A stretch of DNA of 64,000 nt, taken from contig JAJOHG010000003.1 of the NCBI GenBank assembly GCA_021029095.1, positions 248,001-312,000 on the forward strand, in the 5' to 3' direction. Below are positions 23,065 to 35,100 of this stretch, in pieces (within the stretch, counting starts at the first letter, position 1; the number at the start of each line of letters is the position of its first letter). The stretch comes from Phellopilus nigrolimitatus (lineage: Eukaryota; Basidiomycota; Agaricomycetes; Hymenochaetales; Hymenochaetaceae). A program made the translations under genes and the position numbers. Under the pieces are notes generated by a model that saw only the letters and a list, made by a program, of their open reading frames with translations, ran no database searches and had not been told where the DNA came from.

Positions 23065-24224
23065 ATGGCGCCCGTTGCAACTGAGACAAGCCCCATGTCG
23101 GTATTCACAACCGCCGCGAGCCCCGCGCCGACGCTCAAGGCGCCCGCTCTGGTCGTCGGCTCCCCTTCGAGCGCACAGGATGGATCGTACCAAAAGCTCA
23201 TATCAGACCTCGAGCTGACGCGGAGCGTCGAAAGGCTGATGGTGGACCGGCTCGTGGAGGGCGGTGAGTGCCGAGTTTGATGTGAGACCGGGCGCGCGCT
23301 CATTCCGTGTGACGGCTTGCAGCGGCGACCCTCGCGCCCGCGGCCTACGGGGCGATCTACGTTGCGCTCGGCCAGGCAGACCTGGAGGCGATGCAGGCGG
23401 CGCTGCCCGCCCTTCTGCCACAGCTCCTGGCGGGCCTGGCGCACCACGGCACGCTGCACGTTGCGCACGCCGCGCCTGTGCTCGCCGGCCTCCGGTCCGA
23501 GCTCGTGCTCGCGGGCTTCGTCGTCCTCACGGAGCGAGACGAGGAGGGCGCGCTCATCGCGCAGCGGCCCGCACACTCGTCCAGTTCGTCTATATTATTG
23601 AAGCGCAAGACATCCACACCTGCGTCCGCACCCGCACCCGCACCGACACCGACACCGGCCGCGGCCTCCGTCTCGCTGCTCCGGCGGCCCGCACCCGACG
23701 GCGCGAAGAAGGCGGCGAAGAAGGCGCTGTGGACGCTCGCCGCGCCGGGGGCGGCGGCGGGGGCGGTGGACGCGGAGGCGCTGCTGACGGCGGCGGACCG
23801 CGCGCGGCCGGACGCGGCGGGGTGCGCGCCCGCGCGCGGGGCGGGGCCGCGGCGGAAGAAGGCGTGCAAGGGCTGCTCGTGCGGGCTCGCGGAGCTCGAG
23901 GCGGAGGAGGCGCGCGGCGCGCCGGTCGTGCTCGTCGACGGCGCGGAGGGCGGCGCGGGCGGCGCGCGGGCGGTGGACGCGGCGGAGCGCGAGCGGCTGC
24001 GCGCAGCGGCGGCGGCGGCGCCGAAGGCGACGAGCAGCTGTGGGAGCTGCTATCTGGGCGACGCGTTCCGGTGCTCGGGGTGTCCTTATCTCGGTATGTG
24101 TTTTTCTTTTTTTTTCGCTCTTGAGCGCTGGTGCGTTGCGTTGCTGATATCGGGCGCTGTAGGGCTGCCTGCGTTCAAGCCCGGCGAGAAGGTGGAGATT
24201 AGCTTTGACATGGACGATATCTGA
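23065..24224 (+). CDS. DRE2: Fe-S cluster assembly protein Dre2 (anamorsin)
   Basis: Dre2 receives electrons from the flavoprotein Tah18 and is part of the cytosolic iron-sulfur assembly machinery; it is essential in yeast. Start [11 protein letters not shown] at 23065 after ACC. The N-terminal half is a degenerate methyltransferase-like domain ([20 protein letters not shown] ... [12 protein letters not shown]), followed by an Ala/Pro hinge with PAPAPTPTP. Both cluster motifs are present: motif A has a Cys in AAGCAP, then after twelve residues CKGCSCG (C-x2-C-x-C), and motif B is [15 protein letters not shown] (CxxC-x7-CxxC). The end [15 protein letters not shown] is strongly conserved. Introns: 23263-23321 and about 24094-24161; the second falls just after the last cluster motif, inside the conserved [12 protein letters not shown]. 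The length, about 344 residues, matches yeast (348). GC content is much higher than in the neighbours. Confidence 0.93.
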
Positions 24225-25249
24225 TCTGTATACGGGCGGCTTTTGCGATTGTAATCACTACCGGTGAGGTTGAGTGCGTTGTCTGTCGTCTTGGCTATCT
24301 TACTTATGTGCATGGGAGAGAAACAGGCATTTTGTAGAGTAAATGTACGACAGGGTGAAGATGTACGCGTTTTGGGTGTAGATACGATTGAGCGGGATGT
24401 CCCTCCGGTGTGGATGCAAAGATATATTGATAACTGGTTTACTTTACTGGACGTTCTCAAGACAAAGGTCGAAGAGGGACGGCCCCTTTTCTTACGTGTC
24501 CTCTACAGCTCACGCGTGGTTCTGCCGATTGCAGTTCCGCGATAGCAAGGGCTTCACCGTCTTCTTCGTTTTGAACCATGAATTGTTCTTTGCCTTGGAA
24601 GGTAGATTGCCTTCTGCGAGTGCTTTATGGCAGGCCGAATTCCTTCTGGAGGCTCCGCGCTTCGGTGGTTCTTGTCCCGCGGCCGGACATGCGGACCTTG
24701 TCGTCGCGCTGTGAATGTTTTGAAACATGGGTTGCTAAGCCCGGAATGTGCTCGCGGGCAGTATTGCGCGCTTGGGAGGAGTAAGTAAAAATTGCCATTG
24801 GATGGGAGGCAATAAAGGAGGGATTAGATCCGAGCCGGGATTGCGAGGTTCGTGCGGGAGAGAAGATGCAGCTGGGCCGTTCGAAACTGAGTCCGGGGGG
24901 TCGGCGTGCGTCGGTGGTAGAAGAAATCTGGACACTGCGCCTGTGCAGCCTAGAGCTGAGCCTGGCTGTTGGCTGACGGCCGGCTTTTTGTTTGCTTGGT
25001 TGAGGGGCACGAAATGGAGTGAGCCTGGCCTCTGCGCGGGCAGACATTTTGGAAGAAGGTGCTCGCGTGTAGGCTTCAATTGATTTACGTTATCCGTGAT
25101 CGACTGTGCGAAGCGAACCGCGAGCCGCGAACTCTGTGCGCGGGCGGTTCTGCTGACTGAACTCTCGCCAGCACTCTCGGACGCAGACAACCGTATTCGA
25201 TGCCGAGCATCTAACGAAAGGGACTCTACATACACACACGCACCGCGAC
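24225..25249. other. Intergenic, about 1 kb
   Basis: 3' flank of DRE2 and promoter of the Tim17-like gene. The largest open frames (166 and 140 codons on the minus strand, 24625-25235; 111 codons on the plus strand at 24748) overlap each other in different frames, have no recognisable domain, and are Arg/Ser/Pro-rich in the way random GC-rich DNA is. I call no gene here. Confidence 0.4.
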
Positions 25250-25824
25250 ATGGCCGAGACTACGGAAGGCGGGCGGGAGGCGATCAGGGTGTACGTGCCG
25301 CGGCGGTACCTGGTGCTGGGCGCGACGGGCGGGGCGACGGGGCTGTCGCTGGGGCTGATGCGGGGGGCGCGGGAGGCGGGGTGGCGGTTCCTGGCGGAGA
25401 ACGCGCACCGGGCGCCGACGACGGTGGCGGGGTGGTACCTGTACAAGAAGACGAAGAACTACCGGATGATGTGGGGCGGGCTGCGGGCGGGCGGGCGGGA
25501 CGCGGTGCGGCTGGGGGCGGCGGGCGCGGCGTGGGCGGCGCTGGAGGACGGGATGGAGCGCGCGGGGGCGGGGGCGGCGCGGGAGGCCGGGGCGGGCCTG
25601 GGGACGGCGGGGCTGGTGTGTGCGCTGTGTGAGTGATTGATTTGTCAGGAGTGGATTACGGATGGATGTTGATGGGGAAGGCAGACCGGCTGCCGTTTTA
25701 CAGTGCGCGGCGGGTGGTTGTGCTCGGGGCGGTGAGCGGGAGCGTGATGAGCTTGCTGCGGTACGGGCAGGCGGGGCTGGCGAGAAGAGTGACTGGTTCT
25801 GGGGAGGAGAAGAAGGAAGAGTAA
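25250..25824 (+). CDS. Small Tim17/22/23-like membrane protein
   Basis: The product is 172 residues once an intron at 25629-25684 is removed (56 bases, GTGAGT...GCAG). That splice joins VCAL to YRLPFYSARRVVVLGAV in frame, and the total is an exact multiple of three. Four hydrophobic, Gly/Ala-rich segments are seen: YLVLGATGGATGLSLGLMRG, AVRLGAAGAAWAALEDGME, GLGTAGLVCAL and VVVLGAVSGSVMSLLRYGQ. The G-x-x-R-x-A...G-A-A-x-x-A...E pattern in the second, and the loop WGGLRAGGRDA before it, resemble proteins of the Tim17/22/23 fold (mitochondrial translocases, complex I subunit B14.7, Tmem proteins). I see no targeting peptide, which fits the family. The particular member is not recognised. GC content is extreme in the first exon. 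Confidence 0.6.
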
Positions 25825-25930
25825 TAGGATGTAACGTCAGTAGCTCCACAGCAGAAACTCGGCAACACTCTGCATCTCTACTTGTTTCCTTGTTTCCTGT
25901 TTCCCCATTTCAATTCAGTTATATTCAGTT

Positions 25931-28900
25931 ATGAGCTGCCCTTCAAATACACCATCACTCTCCCAGTCCCGCCGCTCCTCCTTCACCTCCTCTATCCAAT
26001 CTGCCGTCCTCAAGTCTGCACAGATGCTCAAGTTCTGGCCCTCCACCCCAGCTGACCAGCTTACCCCAAAGGCCGCCCCCGACGGCCGCGAGCGCAACCC
26101 CTTCGACCACTTGCTCCTCCTTCGTCTTCTCCTTCTCCTTCTTCTTCTCCCCTCACCACCACCACCAACACCAACACCAACAACAACAACACTACCTCCT
26201 CCTCCTCCTCCTCCCCGCCCTCCACTCTCTCCTCGCGCTCCCCGACCGTCTTCTCCTTCCAGACACACCATCTCCTCGACTCCCGCCGCGCCCGCTCCCG
26301 CTCCTCCTCCTCCTCCACTGACCGCGACCGCGACCGTGATCGCGACCACGATCTCACCCCTTTGGGCCCCGGTGTCGCGCCACCCGTCATCACTTCCGGC
26401 CAGGGCCCGTCCTTCGCCGCGGCTATTCCCACAACCCAGCTCAACCTCTCACTTCATGTGCCCGACAACAAAATGTCGCCCTCTCCGCCCCCGCGTCGCA
26501 CTCTGCACGCGACAGATAATGCCCCAGCCCCATCGTCACAGACCGCCCCGCTCCCTCTAGCGCCCTCCCCCCTCTCCTCCTCCGTCTCCTCCACCTCCTC
26601 TTCCTCCACCTCCTCGCCGTCTCCCGCGGCCAGCTCCACGTCAAGCTCATCCAGGCCCGCGGCCTCAACGTCCACTCCGTCCACGCCCGCCCCTACGTCG
26701 TCGTCCAGTTCGAGCAGAACGAGTTCGTCAGCCGCGAGTCCATCCCAGAGGCAGAGAAGGAGGCCAAGGGCGTCGCGACAAACCTCTCCCGCAACTCCTC
26801 CTCCACCGCCCTCAGCGCTCTCGGCGCGATCAACTCCAGGGTCATCGAGGCCGCAAAACGCTCCGCGGGCAGCGCAGGCAGCTCCCCCCAATCGAGCGTA
26901 TCGTCCGGCAGATCGCCAAGCCCGCCTACCTTAACGGCGGCGACCACTCGCCCTCCACGTCAGCTGGCCTCTTCGGCCAGACCTCTGCCCACAATCCCGT
27001 CTGGAAACACGAGGTCTCATTGTCAGTGTCTTCTCTGCTGCTGCTGCTGCTTCTTTTTTTCAACGTTTCTCTGACCGTCGCGCTGATCTTTTTATCTTAC
27101 TGCAGCGATGTCACCGGCCGACCCGACGCTCATCACCTTCAACGTCTACGACCGCGCCGAGGAGGAGCAGACGTTTTTGGGCATGGTGGAAATCAAACCG
27201 GTCCTCAAACATGATCATGCGGTGGACCACTGGTACAAGTGAGTAATCGCTGATTCCTCCTTTACTCCACTCTCGTTGCCCGGTCTCGTCGAGCCCCGAG
27301 GTCTCTACAAAACCTCTACGAAATAAAAACCTCCCTTATAACTTCATGGGAACATCGACCCCTTATCTGACCACATGTGTGTTCCTCAGGCTTCTTCCGC
27401 TTGAGAACGAGGTCATCACGGGCGAGATGCGCATTCAGACCACATACGAGCAGTTCAAGGTCCGTCCTCCTTACGTGTTTGTTTTTTTCCCTCTTTTGAC
27501 ATGTGACCCTGATTTGAAAACGCGCGCGGTCGGCTCTTCCCCGCATAGACAAAACGCGCGTTAACCCCACGCGACTTCGAGTTTCTAAAGCTTATCGGCC
27601 GCGGGACGTTCGGACGTGTCTTCCAGGTCCGCAAGAAGGATACGCGGCGGATTTACGCGATGAAGGTCCTTTCAAAGAAGGAAATTATCGCCAAGAAGGA
27701 AATCGCACACACGATCGGCGAGCGTAAGATCCTCCAGCAGAGTCTAAACTCGCCCTTCCTCGTGGGGCTCAAGTTCAGTTTCCAAACCGATTCGGACTTG
27801 TATTTGGTGACAGACTTCAAGAGCGGCGGCGAGCTCTTCTGGCACCTGCAGAAAGAGACCAAGTTCAGCGAGGAAAGAGCGCGCTTTTACATTGCAGAGC
27901 TCGTGCTGGCGTTAGAGCATCTTCATAAATACGATATCGTGTATCGGTGCGCTGCTGCTCTTCAAGCTAAAAAGAAAGAGCTCGGGTTGTTGATGCCACG
28001 CTGTCTACTTGCAGTGACCTCAAACCGGAAAACATTTTGCTCGACGCGACGGGCCACATCGCGTTGTGTGACTTTGGGCTCTCCAAGCCCGACTTGAAGT
28101 CGGATCAGCTCACGAACACATTTTGTGGCACGACAGAGTACCTCGCGCCCGAGGTACTTCTCGACGACCACGGGTACTCGAAGCTCGTCGACTTTTGGTC
28201 GCTTGGCGTGCTCCTGTTCGAGATGTGCTGTGGCTGGAGTCCGTTCTACGCAGAGGACACACAGCAGATGTACAAGAACATTTGCTTTGGCAAAATTAGG
28301 TTCCCGAAGAACGTTATCGGGGAAGACGGGAAGCAGTTCGTGAAAGGAGTGAGTTTTATTGGCGTTTAGAGTTTTCTTTGATCTTTATTAATTTTTAATT
28401 TCATTTTAGCTACTCAATCGAAACCCGAAACACCGGTTGGGTGCACAACGCGATGCGGCAGAGCTGAAGGAGCATGCGTTCTTCAAGGCGATCGATTGGA
28501 AGGCGCTTATTGCGAAGCAGATCACACCGCCGTTCATTCCCGTCGTGGAATCTGACGAATCGACCGCGAACTTTGACCCGGAGTTCACCTCCGCGGATCT
28601 CAGCGACGCGGGTGTCAACCACTTTGACGACGACGACCCGTCCGAGGATTGGGTCTCGCAGTCGCTCTCGGGCTCGTACATGATGCACGCGCCGAACGGG
28701 CCACTTGGGAGCGACCTGCGCGAGCAGCAGACGCCCTCGCAGACGCCCTCGCAGACACCGTCCGCTGCGCCCTCCGTGCAGACGTCGCCGCGGCTTCCGC
28801 AGGCGGCGACGACGGCGACCGCGCCGCCGCCGCGCGGGGGGATCTCGATTGGGGGCGGCGGGAAGAAGCGGCGCGGCGAGCCGCAGGGGAGCCCGATCAG

Positions 28901-29114
28901 CAACTCGGTGCAGGAGAACTTCCGCGGGTTCTCGTTCTCCGGGGAGAGCGTGACGGGGATGGCGGCGGGGCGGCTCGCGGAGGCCGACGAGGAGGCCGAG
29001 ACTGCGGTGGACGAGGAGGAGATCGTGGACCCCACGACGGAGGACGAGTATGAGGACGACCACCGGCCCGCGGGGCGGACGGCTAAGCGGAGAGAGTCGT
29101 TCGTGGATGCATGA
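25931..29114 (+). CDS. SCH9: AGC protein kinase Sch9 (S6K-like) with C2 domain
   Basis: Sch9 is a main TORC1 effector, promoting growth and restraining Rim15. The N-terminal part is low-complexity. It then has TPLGPGVAPPVITSG and AIPTTQLNLSL, a C2 domain (GQLHVKLIQARGLNVHSVHA, ARPYVVVQFEQNEFVSRE, HNPVWKHEVSFDV, TLITFNVYDRAEEEQTFLG), then the kinase: GRGTFGRVFQVRKKD (Gly loop), YAMKVLSKKEI (Lys), VYRDLKPENILLD, DFGLSKPDLKSD, T-loop FCGTTEYLAPE, and DFWSLGVLLFEM. The AGC tail has TPPFIPVVESDESTANFDPE and later a possible hydrophobic-motif region, FRGFSFSGES, with FSF-S. Introns near 27025-27105, 27240-27390, 27463-27548, 27946-28015 and 28348-28410. Frame breaks: a one-base deficit in the C6 run at 26884-26889 and one surplus base at 27116, both inside the C2 domain; a further change lies near 26630. 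The start at 25931 is a best guess. Confidence 0.88.
26112..26222 (+). repeat. Pyrimidine-rich microsatellite (CTC/CTT, CAC/CAA units)
   Basis: Imperfect CTT/CTC units run into CACCAC and CAACAACAA and back to CTC repeats. It sits in the putative N-terminal coding part of SCH9. Such tracts slip easily, in nature and in sequencing, and may cause some of the frame uncertainty here. Confidence 0.7.
28728..28763 (+). repeat. Three tandem 12-base units encoding Gln-Thr-Pro-Ser
   Basis: The unit CAGACGCCCTCG occurs twice exactly and a third time with two or three changes, giving QTPS three times in the C-terminal tail of SCH9. Confidence 0.85.
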
Positions 29115-29628
29115 TACTGTTTCTCCGTGTTCAGCCTCTCGCCAAGCTCTCGACGGAACCGAAGGACGGACGAGGAGACATCCGGACCAACCTGCGCCTT
29201 AGGATCGCATGCACGCCATTTCCAGACCTTTTTTTTTTCTCTTCCTTTCTCGCCTGACACGCAATCATCACTTCGGACCTCCGCACGTGCCCTTATAAAT
29301 CAATAATTCATTTTCGCTTTTCTTTTCTTTTCTTTTCTTTTTTTCTTTTTCTTTTTCTCCAATGGCTAGCTAGCGGGTCTTGGGATATAAACGTAGCGGT
29401 CGGCGCGCCTCTCCTCCACTCCCCTCCTATCTTTTCGCACGCGCACGTCTGGTCACGGCGTCGTGCCGTTGCGTTTTGGTCGGCGGGCAGGTATAATGTC
29501 TTATGTCCCATGTAATTACAAAAGAAAGCAGGTGTATAGTAGATGTTACAATATAAAGAGCCGTGTTCTGCGTGGAGACCCCTCTCCAGAACTGGCCTTT
29601 CTAACTCTATGGCTGGTAACATCTCGCG
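29115..29628. other. Convergent 3' flanks of SCH9 and Suc/Fer gene, 514 bp
   Basis: Contains a T/C-rich run (about 29311-29360, CTTTT units) and a short AT-rich zone. It probably holds the polyadenylation signals of both genes. No gene seen. Confidence 0.5.
29311..29360 (+). repeat. CTTTT microsatellite
   Basis: TCTTT/CTTTT units repeated about eight times with a longer T run in the middle, between the two convergent genes. Confidence 0.75.
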
Positions 29629-31164
29629 TCACCAGTCGAGGAGGCTGGTGCGCCCTGGCCTGGAGATGTTGAGCCCGCCGCGGAGGAGCGGCGCGAGGAC
29701 CTTGCCCTCGATGATGGTGTGCTGCACGATCGACGCGACCTCGTGCGGCGTCACGCGGCCGTACCAGACGCTGAGGCCCTGCGGGAAGTAGATCTGCACG
29801 CGCGCGTCAGCAAGATATCGCGGCCTCGGTATAAAGAGGAAGGAAGGAAGGGGCGCACGATGACGTTCCCTGCGAACTTGTGGCCCCCGATGTGCGAGTT
29901 CTTGAGCACGAGCGCCTTCTTCGCGCCCGCGCCCGCGCCGAGCGCCTGCAGCTGCTCGAGCGCGGCGGCGCCTGCGCGCGGCGTCGGACGCTGCCGGCTT
30001 CTTCGAGCGGCGGCCCGCCGCTTGCGAGGTCCTCGAGGTCCGTGTCGACGTGCCAGCCCGCAGCTTCGAGGACGTGCGTGAAATCTGCGGTGCGAGTTGG
30101 GCAGAGTGGATCAGAGTCGGGATGGGCAACGGTGGGGAGGGGGCGAGGGCTGACCTGTTTCGAGCCGCTTGAGAGGCGATGTGGCAGCGCGCGTCGCGCT
30201 TCTTATGCGAGCCTGACCCAGTAACATTCAGCAAAAAAATAAAAAACGAAATATAATCTCCAAAGACAACGCACAGAGCATGATGAGGCAGTCGTACGGG
30301 AGCGTCCAGGTGCGGAGCTCCTGCGCCGCGTCGGCGAGGACGGTGCCCGCGCGGGGGACGGCGGGGTCGAGCGCGTGCCGCCAGAGCGCCGCCGCGCCGG
30401 CCGCGCTGCGCGGGACGTTCGCGACGGCGACGTAGTCCGGGAGCACGAGCACGGTGTCCGCGGCGTCGGGGTCGTCCGCGCGCGAGGTGTGCGAGCCGTT
30501 GAGCACGGAGAGGCGCCCCGCGGGCGGCGCGGCGAAGACGCCGGCGACCCTGCCTGCGCCGCTGCCGACTCCGCTGTCTTTCGATTTGCGTTTCTCGCCC
30601 TTGTCCTTTCTTGTCTTTGCGCCTGGGCTCCTCCGCTGGGCTTGTCGGGCGCGTCGGTGGGCTCGGGGGAGTCTGCGGGCGCCGCCTTGGGCTTCTTCTT
30701 CCGGGAGGGCTTGTCGTCTGCGTCCGAGAGGAAGCTGGCGAGCGAGTTGCTCTCGCTGGCGATGTCGTGTGCCCAGTCTGCCTTTCCCGTCGAGATGAGG
30801 ATCTGGAGAGCGGAGAAGATTGCTTGTGAATACGGGCAGGAAGGGAGAGATAGGGGGTGGGGTGTGCGTGCCTGGCGGCGGTACGGCTTGACGGAGCCGC
30901 GCATCTCGCTCTCCATGTCCACGTCGAAGCGCTTCGCGTAGTCTTCGTGGCCTGCCGGGGACACTGGTTAAATATGCTCCTTCTACATCATCTCAGGTAG
31001 GCATTGCCACTGCACGCACCTTCGTCGCACGGGTCCGCGCAGGAGCGGCAGTCGGCGGCCGTCACGGGCACGCCCGCCGCCTCGAGCTCCTGCAGCGCGC
31101 CGGGGTCGGAGGCGTCCTGGCCGAGCACGGTCGCGGCGAGCTGGCGGGCGAAGTGCAGCACCAT
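29629..31164 (-). CDS. Sucrase/ferredoxin-like thioredoxin-fold Fe-S protein (Apd1/Aim32 family)
   Basis: Apd1/Aim32-type proteins hold a [2Fe-2S] cluster in a thioredoxin-like domain; Apd1 is cytosolic, Aim32 mitochondrial. Start MVLHFARQLAATVLGQDAS at 31164. The first motif, CRSCADPCDEGHEDYAKRFD, and SVKPYRRQ are seen, then (after an intron) ILISTGKADWAHDI. A Lys/Ser-rich linker follows. Next come LPDYVAVANVPRS, SHKKRDARCHIAS and GWHVDTDLEDLASGGPPLEE. The cluster-ligand region HIGGHKFAGNVI (His-x-x-Gly-His) is followed over an intron (about 29860-29793) by IYFPQGLSVWYGRVTP and PLLRGG, ending at 29629. Several one- or two-base frame changes (near 30640-30630, 30160-30155 and 29990-29960) break the run between these conserved pieces; introns do not explain them. 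The ordering and spacing of the pieces are normal, so I read an assembly problem rather than a dead gene, but decay is possible. Confidence 0.8.
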
Positions 31165-31551
31165 TTTGCGAGACTCTCCGCGTCCACAGCGGGCACGGTG
31201 CTTGCGGCGAAAGGCCAGAGAACACGTAGGAAGGAAAGGCGGAGGGATGTGGGGAGAGAGGCTGGGAGAGCGTTCATTTAAGCAGCGTCTTGGAGACGGT
31301 GGCGGCCAGGGTTACGCAAGCCATAAGGCATGATGCACCGCCGATCACTCGCTCGGCGGTGCATGTGTAAGATATCTGATTAGATTGGTCTCCGTATCGG
31401 ACTTTCCACACTGCCCCTTCTCGGTCCCGCCCGTACATGCCTTCATTTCGTCAATTCTACAATTCTACAATCATCAATTACGACCGCGATGTCAAAAAAT
31501 ACACTGTTCGTACGATTCGATTCGTTCAGCTCTTCATAAGTATTCGCTGGG
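31165..31551. other. Intergenic, 387 bp
   Basis: Promoter of the Suc/Fer gene and the 3' end of the orphan. Short inverted segments around 31338-31362 (GCACCGCCGATCACT / CTCGGCGGTGC) could form a hairpin of about 8 bp. No gene seen. Confidence 0.4.
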
Positions 31552-33590
31552 CTAGGACGACCCAGGCAGTCCGGCAGAGTAGGGCGAGTAGTCAGGCACG
31601 TCGATGTATCCAGCCGGGGTCTCCATGTTATCCGTCCATTGAGCTTGCTGCGCAGCTAGGAAGTACTGCTGCACATATTGGTCCGGCGTCATATCCGACC
31701 CAGGCAGCGGCATCGCCGGTGGCAACGGCATCTGACCCTGCGCATGTGTATGCGGGTACTCCTCCTGCCGAGCCTCCGCGCGTCGTTGCTGCTCGTCGTC
31801 GCTCTCCGGGCCAAGTGTAGCCAGCGCCTGCTTGCCGGCGTCCTCCCCCTCTTCCTCCCCTTCCTCTTTCACAATCTCCTGCAGAAGCTCGCCAAGCCCC
31901 GGGTTGACCGCGTTCGCCTCCTGCAGCCACTTCTTGCTGACCATCCACCGCGAAACGCCCTTCGGGGGCAGCGGATTGCCGTCCTTCGGGAGGCCAACGC
32001 GCCGGTCCTTGCGCCCGATTCCGCGCTTCGGCTTTGCGTTCCGAGCCTGCTCGTCGCGCGCGTCGATGGTCTGGAAAAGCTGGTGCAGACGCGACGAACG
32101 CCAGGCGAGATACCGGATTCGCAGAAACTTATGTGCGGGCGGCCGCTCGTCATCTGATGAAGCCTCGTCGGACTCGTCCTCCTCTTCCTCGCTGGATTCC
32201 TCGGAGGACATGCAGTCCATGTGAAAAGCGGCATCGAACATAGTGAGGGAATACTCCGTGAGTTTCTTGCGCATGGATAGACGGTTAGCCAGTTTCTGTT
32301 AATTAATTCAGATAAAATTGTGCTGAAAACTTTAATTAAGCGCTCACAGTTTTCTTCCGGCTTATCCGGCGAGCTCTCCTCGCTTTGTGTTCTACTCTTT
32401 CACGCGCACGACTAGCGGCGTCCCCATTTCCTTTCTGGCTAACGTGCTTCTGTCGCAGTGTCGTGAATGCTTGCTCAAAGACACCATCCAGCTTCGTCTT
32501 CATAAACTCTTGTGCAGGCACAAGCGGGTACAGATCCTTGCTAGCCAGCATATCTGACACCACACGAGCCTTCATTGCAAAATTGTGCGGTGACTTCTTC
32601 GTTGTCTGGTCCCATACGAAGCGTATAGGGTCCGAAGGCAAAAGTGCGGCACCTTCGATATGCGAGGGAGGCAGGATTTTGTCGTGTTCTAGGTTCATGC
32701 ATCGCAAGATGTGGTTCCGCATAGCTGCCTAGAATAAAATTGAGAATCGCTCTAATTCATATGTAATAAACTCACCTGTATGGTCTGCGGGCGGCTGTCC
32801 CGATGCGTGCGCAACTTCATCGGCTCGTGCTCGTGCGTGCTAGGGGGTGTCCCCGAGCGAGCACGCTTGCGCGAGTTGGGCGGGGACGCCGAGCTCGACG
32901 AGCCCTGGACAAATTCGGGTTGATCCTGGTGCACTCCCACAAGTACCTCAATTTGTGTGGAGCCTGAACTGGAGGGAACGAGCGTGGACTGGGAGGAGGG
33001 AGATGGCGAAATTTGTGCTGTTTGGGCTGCACTAAGAGCAGACTTGAGCGAGTCAATTTCCTGTTGCATCGCCGCGACGCGGCCCTCGAGTTCCGCCTGG
33101 CGCTCGAGGAGCTTCACTTCCTGGTCTTGCTCCCAAGCCAGCCTTCTTTTCTTCTCATTTGCTACGGCGCCCTTGTATGTTGCGACCGACTGAATGAGTC
33201 CTTTTAAAAGCTGCACGGGGTCTGACGGCGGCTGGCGAGGTCTGGAAGTCCGATCCAGCTTCAAATATGCGGTGTATGTGAGAAGACTTACGGTCTGGGT
33301 GTAATTAGACGCGACGCGGACGAGGGGGAAACAGCAGCCGGGTTGATAGCATCTGCGAGTTCGCTTCTGTGGGGTGTATAAGACTGCGCCGCGAGCTGCT
33401 GCTGCTGCTGCTGGATTGCATCATTTGTGACGGCGAGCGGTACGCAGTTGCTCGCTGCGGTGTGTTGATCATAGTTGGGCGAGTAGTTGACTTGGGATGA
33501 CAACTGCCTCTGATCGTAGAAATTAGGGTTGAGTGCGTCCGAGAGCTCACTAGAGCCAGGCATGCCCGTGAATATATGCGCTGAGCTCAC
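31552..33590 (-). CDS. Hypothetical basidiomycete protein with coiled coil and internal SELxDAxNP repeat
   Basis: I cannot name this gene. Exon 1 starts MSSAHIFTGMPGSSELSD at 33590 and holds two copies of S-E-L-[SA]-D-A-[LI]-N-P about 70 residues apart, around a polyglutamine run (CAG repeats near 33400-33420). Exon 2 carries a Lys/Glu-rich heptad region (about 33210-33020) that should form a coiled coil, then RKRARSGTPP, a basic Ser/Pro segment. Exon 3 (to 32345) has DPIRFVWDQTTKKSPHNFAMK and ends very basic (RARERVEHKARRARRISRKK). Exon 4 (to 31552) has an acidic serine stretch (SSEESSEEEEDESDEASSDD) and the segment LPPKGVSRWMVSKKWLQ. Basic and acidic patches plus a coiled coil suggest a nuclear protein. 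The wording resembles repeated families I associate with agaricomycete genomes, but I cannot confirm this. Confidence 0.6.
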
Positions 33591-33831
33591 TGGGGCTGGC
33601 TCTGAGGCATGTGCTCAGAGCTGCAGCTGGGAGACATCAGACACTTGCCGACATCTGCGTACAGGCGATCCCGTTTGCGGAATCCGGATACGGTCTCAAT
33701 GACTAAGCATTTCTCAGGCGAGACGCGTCAGTCTTTACTTTAACTTACGCGTCTGTGTCCAAAGCGCTCAAGCAACACCTCTCGCGACCGTCTACCATCC
33801 CCCCACCTCCTTTCAAACACCCGACGCGAAC
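33591..33831. promoter_or_regulatory. Divergent promoter with two ACGCGT sites, orphan / RPN11
   Basis: ACGCGT occurs at 33723-33728 and again at 33747-33752, each extended to GACGCGTC-like on one side, about 80-110 bp before the RPN11 start. Two copies 24 bp apart are more than expected by chance in 241 bp, though the region is GC-rich. A T-rich stretch lies between them. Confidence 0.35.

Positions 33832-35100
<1,269 letters not shown>

Noticed and set aside
22986..23576. Minus-strand open frame of 196 codons
   Set aside because: Mirror of DRE2 coding sequence; composition artefact.
24625..25235. Two overlapping minus-strand frames (140 and 166 codons)
   Set aside because: Different frames of the same DNA, no domain, no splice continuity, no start context.
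25931..26560. Proline/leucine-rich frame as a separate small gene before SCH9
   Set aside because: Its N-terminal words fit an Sch9 N-terminus, and it runs straight toward the C2 domain; the Leu/Pro part is the repeat tract.
28406..29260. Minus-strand open frame of 284 codons
   Set aside because: It lies opposite the intact 3' part of SCH9 and is Ser/Arg/Pro-rich as expected for the reverse of GC-rich coding DNA; no domain.
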